The notes below the pieces were generated by a model. The model worked only from the letters and a program-made list of their open reading frames with translations, did not search any database and had not been told where the DNA came from. DNA of 64,000 bases, taken from positions 1-64,000 of the forward strand of contig NZ_JAYKTT020000061.1 of assembly GCF_038404745.2 (NCBI RefSeq), read 5' to 3'. The first letter of the stretch is position 1; every line of letters starts with the position of its first letter. Below, one piece after another: positions 51,098-60,902 of the stretch. The position numbers and the translations under genes are program-made. The DNA comes from Chlorogloeopsis sp038404745. GTDB lineage: Bacteria > Cyanobacteriota > Cyanobacteriia > Cyanobacteriales > Nostocaceae.

Positions 51098-51969
51098 TTT
51101 TAGAGACTGCCAAAAAATAAATTATCCAGTAGGATGCGTTAGGCTTAACGCCGTAACACACCGCCTACACCTAATAGATAGAAGGTGCCTTACGCTTCGC
51201 GTTAACACACCCTACGGCTCCTCTGCCTTTCTTCGATATTCGTATAATTGCAATCTGAAAATTGAGAAGTTATATATTAAAATTTCACAGCAGTCTCGAT
51301 AACCTCTCGATTCAGGGGTTCAGAGACTGTTATTTATGAGAGTAATAAATAAATATTTCTGTTATTTATTAACATTCACAAACTAGATTTATACTAATCA
51401 ATATAATGTCAATTATTATTGACTTGTATATACACTGAATATCTCAAATTAATTTTTTGGAAAAAGTCAATACTACTTCTGCCTAAATTATCATGTATCT
51501 ATAAGAAGTATACTGAAGCTCATTGAAAGCATTAATGTACTCAAAGCCTCGTGAAAATAATAAATTAAACCATTGATAATCGTCTTTTTGATTCAGACTA
51601 TATTTATGTTAAAGGATTTGAGTTTCAAGACTATTGTTACTAATTCACAGTCAGAAATGCTACTTTTTTTAGTTAGTCCAAGACGGACATCAGATTTTTT
51701 TTAAAATTGCCTTCTACGAACAATATAGTTGATGCCAATTATGCTAGTTTGGTATTAATTCTCATTCTTTAAAGCGGCACGGTCAATTATTTAGTCGATT
51801 GAGTAATGACAACTAAAAATCACCTAATACTATCGTCAATTACTAGTTCTATGATTGATCGCATTGACTCGTGAGTTCGGATGAAATGTGGTGTTTGGAG
51901 TGTAGCTAATTTGTCAAATATTCATTGACAAAATCTATAGAATAAATTATCTTGGAAGTCGAAACTGCT
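51098..51969. other. Long spacer upstream of the hgl polyketide genes
   Basis: 870 bp. 51129-51214 holds two degenerate copies of the GGTGCGTTA-type hairpin repeat (AGGATGCGTTAGGCTTAACG and TGCCTTACGCTTCGCGTTA). The hairpin AACCTCTCGATT region near 51301 is weak. The rest is AT-rich. Possibly contains developmentally regulated promoters; none fixed. Confidence 0.5.
51129..51214. repeat. Two degenerate copies of the GTGCGTTA hairpin repeat
   Basis: Same family as 41393-41419, here fused tail to tail and partly decayed. Confidence 0.6.
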
Positions 51970-52248
51970 ATGGCATTCATCAAGATCCAGAACGTTGTCA
52001 TTAACACCAGTCACATTGCCGCAGTTAAGCTAGATAATCAAACTGGCTCTGGAGAAAAAAGCGTTTCTATTCTTTTAGTTACTCCCAAGTTTCCATTATT
52101 CCAGTGGGAAAGCATCTCACCCAATCTCCATCATTACGAATGGATTGAGTTCACGGGTCAGGCAGCTAACGCACTGCAAGACTATTTTAGCAGTTACAAC
52201 AACGTTATTGACTTGTTGCCAGAATGTCAGGAGTCGAGCGTTGTGTAA
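51970..52248 (+). CDS. Small conserved protein upstream of hglE
   Basis: 92 residues from ATG 51970 (MAFIKIQNVVINTSHIAAVK); a TTG at 51952 would add six. Mixed alpha/beta, soluble, no recognised domain: LDNQTGSGEKSVSILLVTPK, then FTGQAANALQDYFSSYNN. I recall that small proteins of this kind are encoded upstream of hglE in Anabaena, but I cannot name the gene. It could be a regulator or accessory factor of the polyketide synthase. 203 bp before hglE, same strand. Confidence 0.75.
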   Translation: MAFIKIQNVVINTSHIAAVKLDNQTGSGEKSVSILLVTPKFPLFQWESISPNLHHYEWIEFTGQAANALQDYFSSYNNVIDLLPECQESSVV

Positions 52249-52451
52249 TATTTTTTATTTAATTTTACCAGACGCGATCGCCATGATTTTGATCAGGTAC
52301 AGCGTCAACTTAACGGGGTGACATATACTATTTTGAGTTAATGTCAATACAAGTATTGAACCTTTATGTATAAGATAGCTGCTGCATCACTTCGCTACAG
52401 AAATTGCAGTTGTTCTATCAACCCACACTACCAAACATTAGTCTAGTTTTT

Positions 52452-55400
52452 ATGTCTGCTCATTCAATTGATATTGCCTTAACGCAGTTGGAAGAACAGA
52501 TAAACGATTGTGAAAAGGCTTTGGTGAGGTTTATTGAGGACAAAAAACAGATGTCAGATCAATCAATGACAGTCGAAAAGATTAACAGAAAATTGCAACA
52601 TAATCCTATTGCCATTATTGGCATAGCTTCTTTATTTCCCCAAGCTAAAAATGTACAAGAGTACTGGCAAAACATTGTTAACAAACTCGATTGCATTACT
52701 GATATTCCATCAACCCACTGGAGTGTAGAAGACTACTACGATCCAAACCCCAGAACACCTGAAGATAAAACCTACTGTAAAAAAGGTGGATTTCTTCCCC
52801 ACGTTGATTTTAACCCAATGGACTTTGGAATACCACCAAATATATTAGAAGTTACAGATGTTTCGCAACTGTTAGGCTTGTTAGTTGCCAAACAAGCAAT
52901 GGAAGATGCCGGCTATGGGGAAAGCCGGGAATTTAACCGCGAAACAGTTGGAGTTATTTTGGGTTCGGCAGCATTGAAACTGGGAATTCCCCTTGCTGCT
53001 CGCCTGCAATATCCGATTTGGAAAAAAGCACTTAAAAGTAGCGGCTTATCCGATGAGGATACAGAAAAAATTATCAAAAAAATCCAAAGCGCCTATGTGA
53101 AATGGGATGAAAATGCATTTCCCGGTATGTTAGCTAACGTAATTTCCGGGCGCATTGCCAACCGTTTAAACTTAGGCGGAATAAATTGTACAGTTGATGC
53201 TGCTTGTGCTAGCTCCTTCGCTGCCCTAAAAATGGCGGTTAGCGAATTGGTAGAGCATCGCTGCGATATGATGCTCAGTGGTGGGGTTGATACTGATAAC
53301 TCAATCACGGCTTATATCAGTTTCAGTAAAACGCCAGCCGTATCTCCTAGCGAAAAAGTCCAGCCTTTTGATGCCAAGTCGGATGGGATGATGCTGGGTG
53401 AAGGCATCGGCATGATAGTCCTCAAACGCTTAGAAGATGCGGTACGGGACAATGATAAAATCTATGCAGTCATCAAAGGTATTGGCACATCCAGTGATGG
53501 ACGCTATAAGAGCATTTATGCTCCCCGCAAAGAAGGGCAGGTGCAAGCTTTACGCCGTGCCTATGAGGATGCAGGTTTTGCTCCAGAAACTGTCAGCCTG
53601 ATTGAAGCCCACGGTACGGGTACAATGGCTGGCGATCCCACAGAATTCGCCTCTTTACGGGACTTTTTTGGGGAACATAACTCCAAAAAGCATCAAGTTG
53701 CTCTTGGTACTGTCAAATCCCAAATCGGACATACAAAAGCTGCTGCGGGTGCGGCTAGTATTATCAAAACTGCTTTGGCACTGCACCACAAGATTTTACC
53801 GCCCACGATTAACGTTACTGAACCCAATCCCAAGCTTAACATCAAAAATTCTGCCTTTTATTTGAATACCGAAACTAGGCCTTGGATTCGTTCGGAAGGA
53901 GAACCACCAAGGCGGGCGGGAGTAAGTTCCTTTGGCTTTGGCGGTACAAATTACCACGTGGTTCTAGAAGAGTACGCAGGCGAACACAACAACGCCTATC
54001 GGATGCATAAGGCTCCCGGTGAGGTGCTGTTGTTTGCTTCAACTCCAGCCCAATTGTTGAGCAGTTGTGAAGAAGTTTTAAGCCAGTTGCAGTCTGAAGC
54101 AGGCGACAAACACTATCTAGAACTGGTAGAAAACTGCAAAACCAAAGAAATTCCTCAAAATGCTGCCAGAATAGGTTTTGTCGCAGAAACTCTTACTGAA
54201 GCTTGCAAGTTCCTACAAATCAGTATCGACTTGCTGAAAAATAAAGCTTCTGCGCCAGCATGGGAACATCCCCAAGGCATTTACTACCGCGCTTCTGGTA
54301 TGGAGTTAGGCGGAAAAGTAGTCGCTTTATTTTCCGGACAAGGCTCGCAATACTTGAATATGGGGCGGGAATTGGTAATGAATTTCCCCGAACTGCGGCA
54401 GCTTTATGGCTACATGGATAGCTTATTACGCAAAGATAATTTTCAGCCGCTATCGGAAATAGTTTTTCCCCATCCCGTATTTGAAGAGGCGGAAAAGAAT
54501 GCCCAAGTGGCAGCATTGCAGCGTACAGAATATGCCCAGCCTGCAATTGGGATGTTAAGTGCTGGGATGTACAAATTACTGCAACAATCTGGATTTAAAG
54601 CAGATTTTGTTGCCGGGCATAGTTTTGGTGAAATTACGGCTTTGTGGGCAGCAGGGGTGTTAAGTGACGCTGATTATTGTTTCCTGGTGAAAGCTAGAGG
54701 GCAAGCAATGGCAGCTCCCCAAGATCCGAATTACGATACGGGAGCCATGCTGGCGGTAAAAGAAGAACTCGAAAAAGTGGAAGGAGTTCTCAAGAATTTT
54801 CTGCAAGTAGCGATCGCTAATCTCAATTCTCCTCGACAAGTGGTACTAGCAGGCCCCACCGAGGAAATAGCGAAAGTGCGGGAAGCACTGCAACAACGGG
54901 GATATACTGCGATTTTGCTACCAGTCTCAGCAGCATTCCATACACCGCTAATTGCTTTTGCTCAAAAATCTTTTGCGATCGCGATCAAAAACGTTAACTT
55001 CCAAAATCCGCAACTACCCGTTTACACTAACGTCACAGGCAAAGAATATCCCAAACAACCAACGGAAATTCAAAAAATTCTCGAAACTCACCTCTCGAAC
55101 TCGGTGTTGTTTAAGCAGGAAATAGAAAATATTTATGCGGCGGGGGGTTACTGTTTTGTAGAATTTGGGCCGAGGAACATACTTACTAACTTAGTACGGG
55201 AAATCTTGAGCGATCGCCCCCACATTGCGATCGCACTTAACCCCAGTGCTCAAAAGAACAGCGATCGCTCGCTCCGGGAAGCGGCTGTACAATTGCGTGT
55301 TGCTGGTATGTCTCTGAAAAACCTCGATCCCTACCAACTGCCACCAGTTATCTCTGAACCTCAGAAAAACAAGGGGTTGAGCGTCAAGTTAAACGGTACT

Positions 55401-57953
55401 AACTACGTATCAGAAAAAGTGAAAAAGGGGTTTGAGCAAGCTTTGCAGGATGGGCATCAGGTGAAACTGCACAAAAGCGAAGTAGTTACCTCCAAGTCTC
55501 TGGTGACAGCAACAGCAGCTACTTCCATTTCAACAATGCCAGAGAGTAACGGGCATATTGGGTTAAACGGAAATAACGGACATAGTAAAAAACCCGTTCT
55601 TGAAGAGGAAAAGGAGACAAGGAGACAACCAGACAAGGAGAAAAATTCTCTCCCACTCTCCCACTCTCCCACTCCCCCCCTCTCCCCCTCCCCCACTCTT
55701 CCCCTCCCTCCTACTTCCTCTCAACCAGTTCTAGGGTCGAAAATGAATGACGTACCAGATAAACTTGTAAATTACCAAAGAGTTTTAGAAAGCTTAGAGT
55801 ATGCCTTGACGCAGTTTCAACAAAATCAAAGTGAAAATTTACAAGTTCACGCCCAATATCTCAACCATCAGGTGGAATACGCTAGAACCTTTTTCCAACT
55901 TGTGCAGCAGCAGAATTCCTTGTTTGGCAAAGGAGAACAATTACCCCAAGCAGCCAAGCTTAAAGGGAGCATCATCGACAGCTTAGATCGCAGCATGATG
56001 CAGTTTCACGCCCAACAAAGTGAAACCCTACGCATCCACGAACAATATCTCCACCATCAAGTAGAGTACACCAAAAACTTTTTCCAAGTCGTCCAGCAAG
56101 AGTACGCCCAGCTAGTTGGGGATGGCACTTCTGCTCAGGTAAGCTTACCTATAGCTCAAGAACCCCTGCCATCTTTAAATACTACAAATACTACGAAAGT
56201 AGAAACTCCTGTTCTCCCCACAGCTAAAATTCAGGAGAGCAAGCCGGAATCGGTAGTCATACGCGACATTCCTGCAATCAAGGAAGAAAGTTTTGTTCCC
56301 GCCACTACCCAAATCCAGGAAACTAAGCTTGAGCCTGTTGTACCTGTAGCTACAAATGGTACGAAAGTCGCAAAAAAAGAAACTCCTGTTCCTGCTACTA
56401 CTGAAATTCAAGAAAGTAAGTTTTCTGCACCTCCAACTCCAGTTAGCACACCACCTCAGCCAACAGTTTCTCCAGCACCAGCCATTGATGTATCTGACTT
56501 AGATCAAAGCCTGCTAGCCATCACCAGTGAAAAAACTGGCTATCCAATCGAAATGCTCGATATGGACATGGATATGGAAGCAGACTTGGGTATAGACTCA
56601 ATTAAACGCGTAGAAATCATGGGTGCGTTGCAAGAGAAATACCCAGATTTACCCAAGCCAAGTAACGTAGAAGAACTGGCAGAACTACGTACAATCGCGC
56701 AAATAGTTGAATATTTGAAATCTCTGGTTTCTGCTTCTACCCCGGTAGCAACAGTAACTGAAGTGGTTAGCACTCCTATACCAGCTGTAGTTAGCAATCC
56801 CGAACCTGCATTCATTGAGCCTGTTATTAACAATGATTCAACCACAGTCAGCGAAAGTGTAGCAGTTACAGCAGAAACTATCGTCACAGTTGCCGAAGCG
56901 TCTGCCCCCGCAGCAGATGTTGATTTGAGCCACTTGTCAGACGACTTGTTAGCCATCACCAGCGAGAAAACAGGCTATCCAGTAGAAATGCTAGAACTGG
57001 ATATGGACATGGAGGCAGACTTAGGTATTGACTCGATTAAACGGGTAGAAATCATGGGTGCGTTACAAGAAAAGTACCCCGACTTACCCAAACCGAGTAA
57101 TGTCGAAGAACTAGCAGAACTGCGTACAATCGGGCAAATTGTTGAGTACCTCCAGCGCTTGGCTGCGGGGGCGGAAAAAAAAAAGTACCAGCCTGAATCT
57201 AGTGACAAGCCAGACAGCTTAAAGCACAACATCCAGCGTCGCCCAGCCCAACTGCAAATTCTACCTCCACCGGATTTTTGGGAATTCTCATTACCAGAGG
57301 GACACATTATCTTAATCACCGATGATGGTTCCCTCACTACCTCTAAAGTAGCTGAGTTACTGAGCAAGCAAGGGCGGAAAGTAGTAGTTTTAAATTTCCC
57401 GCCTTCCCTCGTTCCCGAAAAATCCCCCTTACCACCAGGCGTAAATCGCGTAACCTTACAAGACTCAAGTGAGGAACATCTGCAACAACAACTAGCAGCG
57501 ATCGCAACCAACTACGGCGCGGTAGGAGCATTTATCCACATTCACCCTATCTTCCAGGCAAGCGATAATAACACGGTGGCTTACTTCCCAGAAGAAAAAG
57601 CAATTGTGAAACAAGTCTTCTTCATGGCGAAACACCTGAAAAAATCCCTTACCGAAGCAGGTAATAATGGACGCAGTTGTTTCTGTACCGTAGCACGACT
57701 GGACGGCACTTTTGGGTTAGAACATGAAGTAAATTATGGAGCGATCGGCGCAGGTTTATTTGGATTAACTAAAACTTTAATTTGGGAATGGCCAAAAGTA
57801 TTTTGTCGGGCGATCGACCTCAGTCCTAAAATTGATATTGAGTCCTCTGCACATCACATTATTGCCGAACTTCACGATCCGAATCGATATCTTACCGAAG
57901 TAGCATATGGTTCGCAAGGAAGAGTAACTCTTATCAGCACCCCCGACAGATAG
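52452..57953 (+). CDS. hglE: HglE: PUFA-synthase-like polyketide synthase of heterocyst glycolipids (KS-AT-ACP-ACP-partial KR)
   Basis: 1833 residues from ATG 52452. Ketosynthase at about 52-500 with the active cysteine in VDAACASSFAALK (near 252) and histidines in EAHGTGTMAGDP and KSQIGHTKAAAG. Malonyl acyltransferase at about 622-920 with LFSGQGSQYLNMG and the active serine in GHSFGEITAL. A linker at 1000-1340 has a low-complexity insertion and a twofold repeat of about 48 residues. Two ACPs (about 1346-1426 and 1490-1568) share GIDSIKRVEIMGALQEKYPD, serine carrying phosphopantetheine. The C-terminal 230 residues (HIILITDDGSLTTSKVAELL) are the structural half of a ketoreductase without the catalytic half. 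It elongates the long-chain polyol of heterocyst glycolipids. Confidence 0.93.
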   Translation: MSAHSIDIALTQLEEQINDCEKALVRFIEDKKQMSDQSMTVEKINRKLQHNPIAIIGIASLFPQAKNVQEYWQNIVNKLDCITDIPSTHWSVEDYYDPNPRTPEDKTYCKKGGFLPHVDFNPMDFGIPPNILEVTDVSQLLGLLVAKQAMEDAGYGESREFNRETVGVILGSAALKLGIPLAARLQYPIWKKALKSSGLSDEDTEKIIKKIQSAYVKWDENAFPGMLANVISGRIANRLNLGGINCTVDAACASSFAALKMAVSELVEHRCDMMLSGGVDTDNSITAYISFSKTPAVSPSEKVQPFDAKSDGMMLGEGIGMIVLKRLEDAVRDNDKIYAVIKGIGTSSDGRYKSIYAPRKEGQVQALRRAYEDAGFAPETVSLIEAHGTGTMAGDPTEFASLRDFFGEHNSKKHQVALGTVKSQIGHTKAAAGAASIIKTALALHHKILPPTINVTEPNPKLNIKNSAFYLNTETRPWIRSEGEPPRRAGVSSFGFGGTNYHVVLEEYAGEHNNAYRMHKAPGEVLLFASTPAQLLSSCEEVLSQLQSEAGDKHYLELVENCKTKEIPQNAARIGFVAETLTEACKFLQISIDLLKNKASAPAWEHPQGIYYRASGMELGGKVVALFSGQGSQYLNMGRELVMNFPELRQLYGYMDSLLRKDNFQPLSEIVFPHPVFEEAEKNAQVAALQRTEYAQPAIGMLSAGMYKLLQQSGFKADFVAGHSFGEITALWAAGVLSDADYCFLVKARGQAMAAPQDPNYDTGAMLAVKEELEKVEGVLKNFLQVAIANLNSPRQVVLAGPTEEIAKVREALQQRGYTAILLPVSAAFHTPLIAFAQKSFAIAIKNVNFQNPQLPVYTNVTGKEYPKQPTEIQKILETHLSNSVLFKQEIENIYAAGGYCFVEFGPRNILTNLVREILSDRPHIAIALNPSAQKNSDRSLREAAVQLRVAGMSLKNLDPYQLPPVISEPQKNKGLSVKLNGTNYVSEKVKKGFEQALQDGHQVKLHKSEVVTSKSLVTATAATSISTMPESNGHIGLNGNNGHSKKPVLEEEKETRRQPDKEKNSLPLSHSPTPPLSPSPTLPLPPTSSQPVLGSKMNDVPDKLVNYQRVLESLEYALTQFQQNQSENLQVHAQYLNHQVEYARTFFQLVQQQNSLFGKGEQLPQAAKLKGSIIDSLDRSMMQFHAQQSETLRIHEQYLHHQVEYTKNFFQVVQQEYAQLVGDGTSAQVSLPIAQEPLPSLNTTNTTKVETPVLPTAKIQESKPESVVIRDIPAIKEESFVPATTQIQETKLEPVVPVATNGTKVAKKETPVPATTEIQESKFSAPPTPVSTPPQPTVSPAPAIDVSDLDQSLLAITSEKTGYPIEMLDMDMDMEADLGIDSIKRVEIMGALQEKYPDLPKPSNVEELAELRTIAQIVEYLKSLVSASTPVATVTEVVSTPIPAVVSNPEPAFIEPVINNDSTTVSESVAVTAETIVTVAEASAPAADVDLSHLSDDLLAITSEKTGYPVEMLELDMDMEADLGIDSIKRVEIMGALQEKYPDLPKPSNVEELAELRTIGQIVEYLQRLAAGAEKKKYQPESSDKPDSLKHNIQRRPAQLQILPPPDFWEFSLPEGHIILITDDGSLTTSKVAELLSKQGRKVVVLNFPPSLVPEKSPLPPGVNRVTLQDSSEEHLQQQLAAIATNYGAVGAFIHIHPIFQASDNNTVAYFPEEKAIVKQVFFMAKHLKKSLTEAGNNGRSCFCTVARLDGTFGLEHEVNYGAIGAGLFGLTKTLIWEWPKVFCRAIDLSPKIDIESSAHHIIAELHDPNRYLTEVAYGSQGRVTLISTPDR
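55600..55735. repeat. Low-complexity repeat inserted in hglE
   Basis: AAGGAGACAAGGAGACAACC followed by tandem CTCTCCCACTCTCCCACTC / CCCCCTCTCCCCCTCCCCC. Translates to ETRRQPDKEKNSLPLSHSPT and PPLSPSPTLPLPPT, a disordered linker. Typical cyanobacterial spacer DNA in a coding frame. Confidence 0.75.
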
Positions 57954-58073
57954 CAAAGACGTAGACGTAACAGAAGACAAAGACATTCGGGGAGACAGAG
58001 TAAAAACAATTCGTCTCTGTCTCTCCATTCCCCAATCTAAGTAGTCCTTGCTGAACTGCGTACACCAGAAGAT

Positions 58074-58526
58074 ATGCCCAAGCCTCAAACAATTACTTAT
58101 ACTGGTCGCATAGTTGATAACAAAAAACAAGCTCCTATTTTAGGAGCTAAAGTTACGTTTGTTTCTCAAGGTAATTCAATTGTTTGCTATACAGATATAG
58201 AAGGAATTTATCAATTAGAAATTAACACAAATAAAAGTGATAGCATACACGCAAAATTAACAATAGAAGCTAACGGATATAAAACCTATTACTCTTCTAT
58301 TAAAGTTTCACCTAAGCAGAAAGACCTTGGTGATATTAAACTTTTAGAACATCATGAAATTAAAGTTATAAATTCTTACCCCGAAACTGATACCTTTATA
58401 CCCATTCCAATCATAGCAACTATCCTAGCAGGATTATTCATGATTACAATTCTTGCACTTCAAACTTCAAATTCCAAAACCCCTGTCAACAAACGTAATG
58501 ATTCAATCAATATCTATCAACCATAA
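58074..58526 (+). CDS. Carboxypeptidase-regulatory-like (Ig-fold) protein with one membrane span
   Basis: 150 residues. N-terminal CarboxypepD_reg-like beta-sandwich: ITYTGRIVDNKKQAPILGAK, VTFVSQGNSIVCYTDIEGIY, EANGYKTYYSSIKVSP, then a membrane helix (IPIPIIATILAGLFMITILA) and a short polar tail. AT-rich, unlike hglE. It lies between hglE and hglD, i.e. between the two halves of the ketoreductase, so it may be a later arrival. Function unknown. Confidence 0.8.
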   Translation: MPKPQTITYTGRIVDNKKQAPILGAKVTFVSQGNSIVCYTDIEGIYQLEINTNKSDSIHAKLTIEANGYKTYYSSIKVSPKQKDLGDIKLLEHHEIKVINSYPETDTFIPIPIIATILAGLFMITILALQTSNSKTPVNKRNDSINIYQP

Positions 58527-58953
58527 AACCATTATCTACAAGTAAAATTTCAACTTCAAATTCTGATATCATTAATAGCTCATTCAAGTAAATTCAAAAT
58601 TTTATTCACTAATTTAATCTGAATCTAGTTATTTATAACTTACACACCATAACTCTCTGTTTCTTATTTCTCCGTGCTCTCTGTGCCTCTGTGGTTTTAT
58701 TTTTCAGTGACTTACGCTTAACTTCTATTATTAAAAAATGAAACTCAATTATTATTTAGTATTTCTTACCACAGATGAACACAAATCATAACAGCTATGT
58801 TGGTTAAATGTAAGTAAATAATACCAAAGAAATAATCATTCTTAAACTAGGATAATCTTTTCCCTTCTGCCCTCTGCCATTTGCCTTCTTATCTCCTCAT
58901 AATCAAGTTTTTTCAATTAACTTCATTCTCTAGTCTCTGCGAGCGCAAAAATT
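58527..58953. other. Spacer upstream of hglD
   Basis: 427 bp of AT-rich DNA with CT-rich filler (CTCCGTGCTCTCTGTGCCTC near 58671; CCCTTCTGCCCTCTGCC near 58861). No gene seen. HglD thus probably has its own promoter or depends on read-through. Confidence 0.5.
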
Positions 58954-60693
58954 ATGACTACAGCAACCCAAATTCGTCCTTCCTCAGTTTTTCTAGTGAG
59001 TGGTGGTGCCAAAGGCATTACAGCTAAATGTACTATCAAATTAGCACAGCAGTACCCCTGTAAATTTATTCTACTTGGACGTTCAGAACTTCTAGAAACA
59101 GAACCTGAATTTGCTCAAGATTGTTTTGATGAAGCAACATTAAAAAAACGCATCATGGAATATCTTCTTGCCAAAGGAGAAAAACCCACACCCATGAGCG
59201 TACAAAAAATATTTAATCAAATTTCCTCCAATCGAGAAATCAAGCAAACATTAGCAGAAATTCAACAGGCAGGAGGACAAGCAAAATACATTAACGTTGA
59301 TGTCACAGATACTCAAGCTCTAAATCAAAAAATTACTAGTGCTGTTACCCAAATGGGAGAGATTACAGGTATTATTCATGGTGCTGGTAATTTAGCTGAC
59401 AAGTTAATTGAAAAGAAAACAGAACAGGATTTTGAAAAAGTTTACACCGCCAAAGTACAGGGATTAGAAAATCTCCTAGCGTGCGTAAAACCAAATCAAC
59501 TTGAGCATTTAGTCTTATTTTCTTCAGTCACAGGCTTTTACGGTAATATCGGACAATCTGATTACGCGATCGCCAACGAAATTCTCAACAAATCTGCCCA
59601 CTCCTTCAAGCAAAAATATCCCCAATGTCACGTAGTTGCAATTAATTGGGGTGGTTGGGATAGCGGCATGGTAACACCGCAATTGAAAAAAGAATTTGCC
59701 AAACGAGGTATTGACATTATTCCGGTAGAAGCTGGAACACAAATGTTAGTTAACGAACTACACCCCGCTTATCACAATACTACCCAAGTTGTGATTGGCA
59801 GCCCAATGGTTCCACCTGCTGCACTTTTAGATCCAGATCTGCGTAGCTATCGCATCCGTCGTAAATTAACACTAGAAGGAAATCCCTTTTTACTGGATCA
59901 TGTCATTGCTGGTAATCCTGTTTTACCTGCTACTTGTGCAGTATCGTGGATGTCGGATGCCTGTGAAAAACTTTATCCAGGATACAAAGCTTTTAGTAGC
60001 ACAGATTTTCGAGTATTCAAAGGAATTACCTTCAATGAAACTCTAGCGGAAGAATATATTCTTGACTTACAAGAAACATCCAAGAATATTGATGCTCATG
60101 AAGTAAATTTCTCCTGCAAAATTTCGAGTCAAACTCCAGAAGGCAAAACCATATATCACTTCAGCACTAACATCAAACTTCTGCGTGATGTTCCTGCCGC
60201 TCCTATCTACGAAAGATTGAACCTCACAGAAGATAACATCATTACCACCATAGGTAAAGATTTTTATCAAACAGGAGAAGCAGCACTATTTCATGGCTCC
60301 GCATTTCAACAATTGAGAAGAGTAATAAATATTAATTCCGAAAAAATCACCACTGAATGTTTTTGGCAAGCAATCAACAAAGTACAACAAGGACAATTTC
60401 CAGCCTACTGGGTTAACGCTTTTACAACTGATTTGAGTACTCATCCTTTATGGATTTGGCTGCATCATTACCATCAAGAAATTTGCTTACCAGGACAACA
60501 AGAAAGATACGAACAGTTTGCCAAAACTCCTTATAACGAACCATTTTATGTATCTTGTGAAGTCAAAATTAAAACACAAACAAGTGTGGTTGCCGATTTC
60601 TTTATACACGATAAACAAGGAAAAATTTACTCCCAACTTTTAGGAGGTAGAGGAATTATTTTTCCAGCTAAATTAATGCAGCCAAAAGCTTAG
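58954..60693 (+). CDS. hglD: HglD: ketoreductase catalytic half plus hot-dog dehydratase domain
   Basis: 579 residues. SDR/KR catalytic half at about 1-270: VFLVSGGAKGITAKCTIKLA (cofactor loop), GIIHGAGNLADKLI, serine in VLFSSVTGFYGNIGQSDYAIAN with the YxxxN of polyketide KR. The second half (about 290-575) has FLLDHVIAGNPVLPATCAVS, a hot-dog dehydratase signature with the catalytic histidine, plus LFHGSAFQQLRRV. Together with the HglE C-terminus it completes a PfaA-type reductase-dehydratase. Starts after a long spacer. Followed by heptamer repeats at its stop codon. Confidence 0.87.
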   Translation: MTTATQIRPSSVFLVSGGAKGITAKCTIKLAQQYPCKFILLGRSELLETEPEFAQDCFDEATLKKRIMEYLLAKGEKPTPMSVQKIFNQISSNREIKQTLAEIQQAGGQAKYINVDVTDTQALNQKITSAVTQMGEITGIIHGAGNLADKLIEKKTEQDFEKVYTAKVQGLENLLACVKPNQLEHLVLFSSVTGFYGNIGQSDYAIANEILNKSAHSFKQKYPQCHVVAINWGGWDSGMVTPQLKKEFAKRGIDIIPVEAGTQMLVNELHPAYHNTTQVVIGSPMVPPAALLDPDLRSYRIRRKLTLEGNPFLLDHVIAGNPVLPATCAVSWMSDACEKLYPGYKAFSSTDFRVFKGITFNETLAEEYILDLQETSKNIDAHEVNFSCKISSQTPEGKTIYHFSTNIKLLRDVPAAPIYERLNLTEDNIITTIGKDFYQTGEAALFHGSAFQQLRRVININSEKITTECFWQAINKVQQGQFPAYWVNAFTTDLSTHPLWIWLHHYHQEICLPGQQERYEQFAKTPYNEPFYVSCEVKIKTQTSVVADFFIHDKQGKIYSQLLGGRGIIFPAKLMQPKA

Positions 60694-60710
60694 TAGTTAG
60701 TAGTTAGTAG
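60691..60710. repeat. Heptamer tandem repeat (TAGTAGT)n at the hglD stop
   Basis: TAGTAGTTAGTAGTTAGTAG, overlapping the stop codon. Confidence 0.85.
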
Positions 60711-60826
60711 ATACTTGTTCTCTTTGTTCACTCTGTGTTTATTGCAGTTTATTTTCTTTTCTTTGTGTACTTTGTGTACTTTGTGGTTCGTTTCCTTTAA
60801 TAATTAGGAGGCAGAGCCTCGTATCT

Positions 60827-60855
60827 CTCGTTACTAGGTTCAACCTAGTAACGAG
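60827..60855. repeat. Palindromic repeat copy 5, with compensating changes
   Basis: CTCGTTACTAGG / CCTAGTAACGAG around TTCAA. Compared with the other copies both arms changed (C to T, and G to A at the paired base), so the stem stays perfect. Lies between hglD and hglC. Confidence 0.9.
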
Positions 60856-60902
60856 AAGAAATAACCACTAACCACTATCCACTAACTACTTCTCCATAAA
60901 AA

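Noticed and set aside
52249..52451. NtcA-type GTA-N8-TAC site upstream of hglE
   Set aside because: Inspected by eye; GTAC and GTATTG motifs occur but none fits the spacing.
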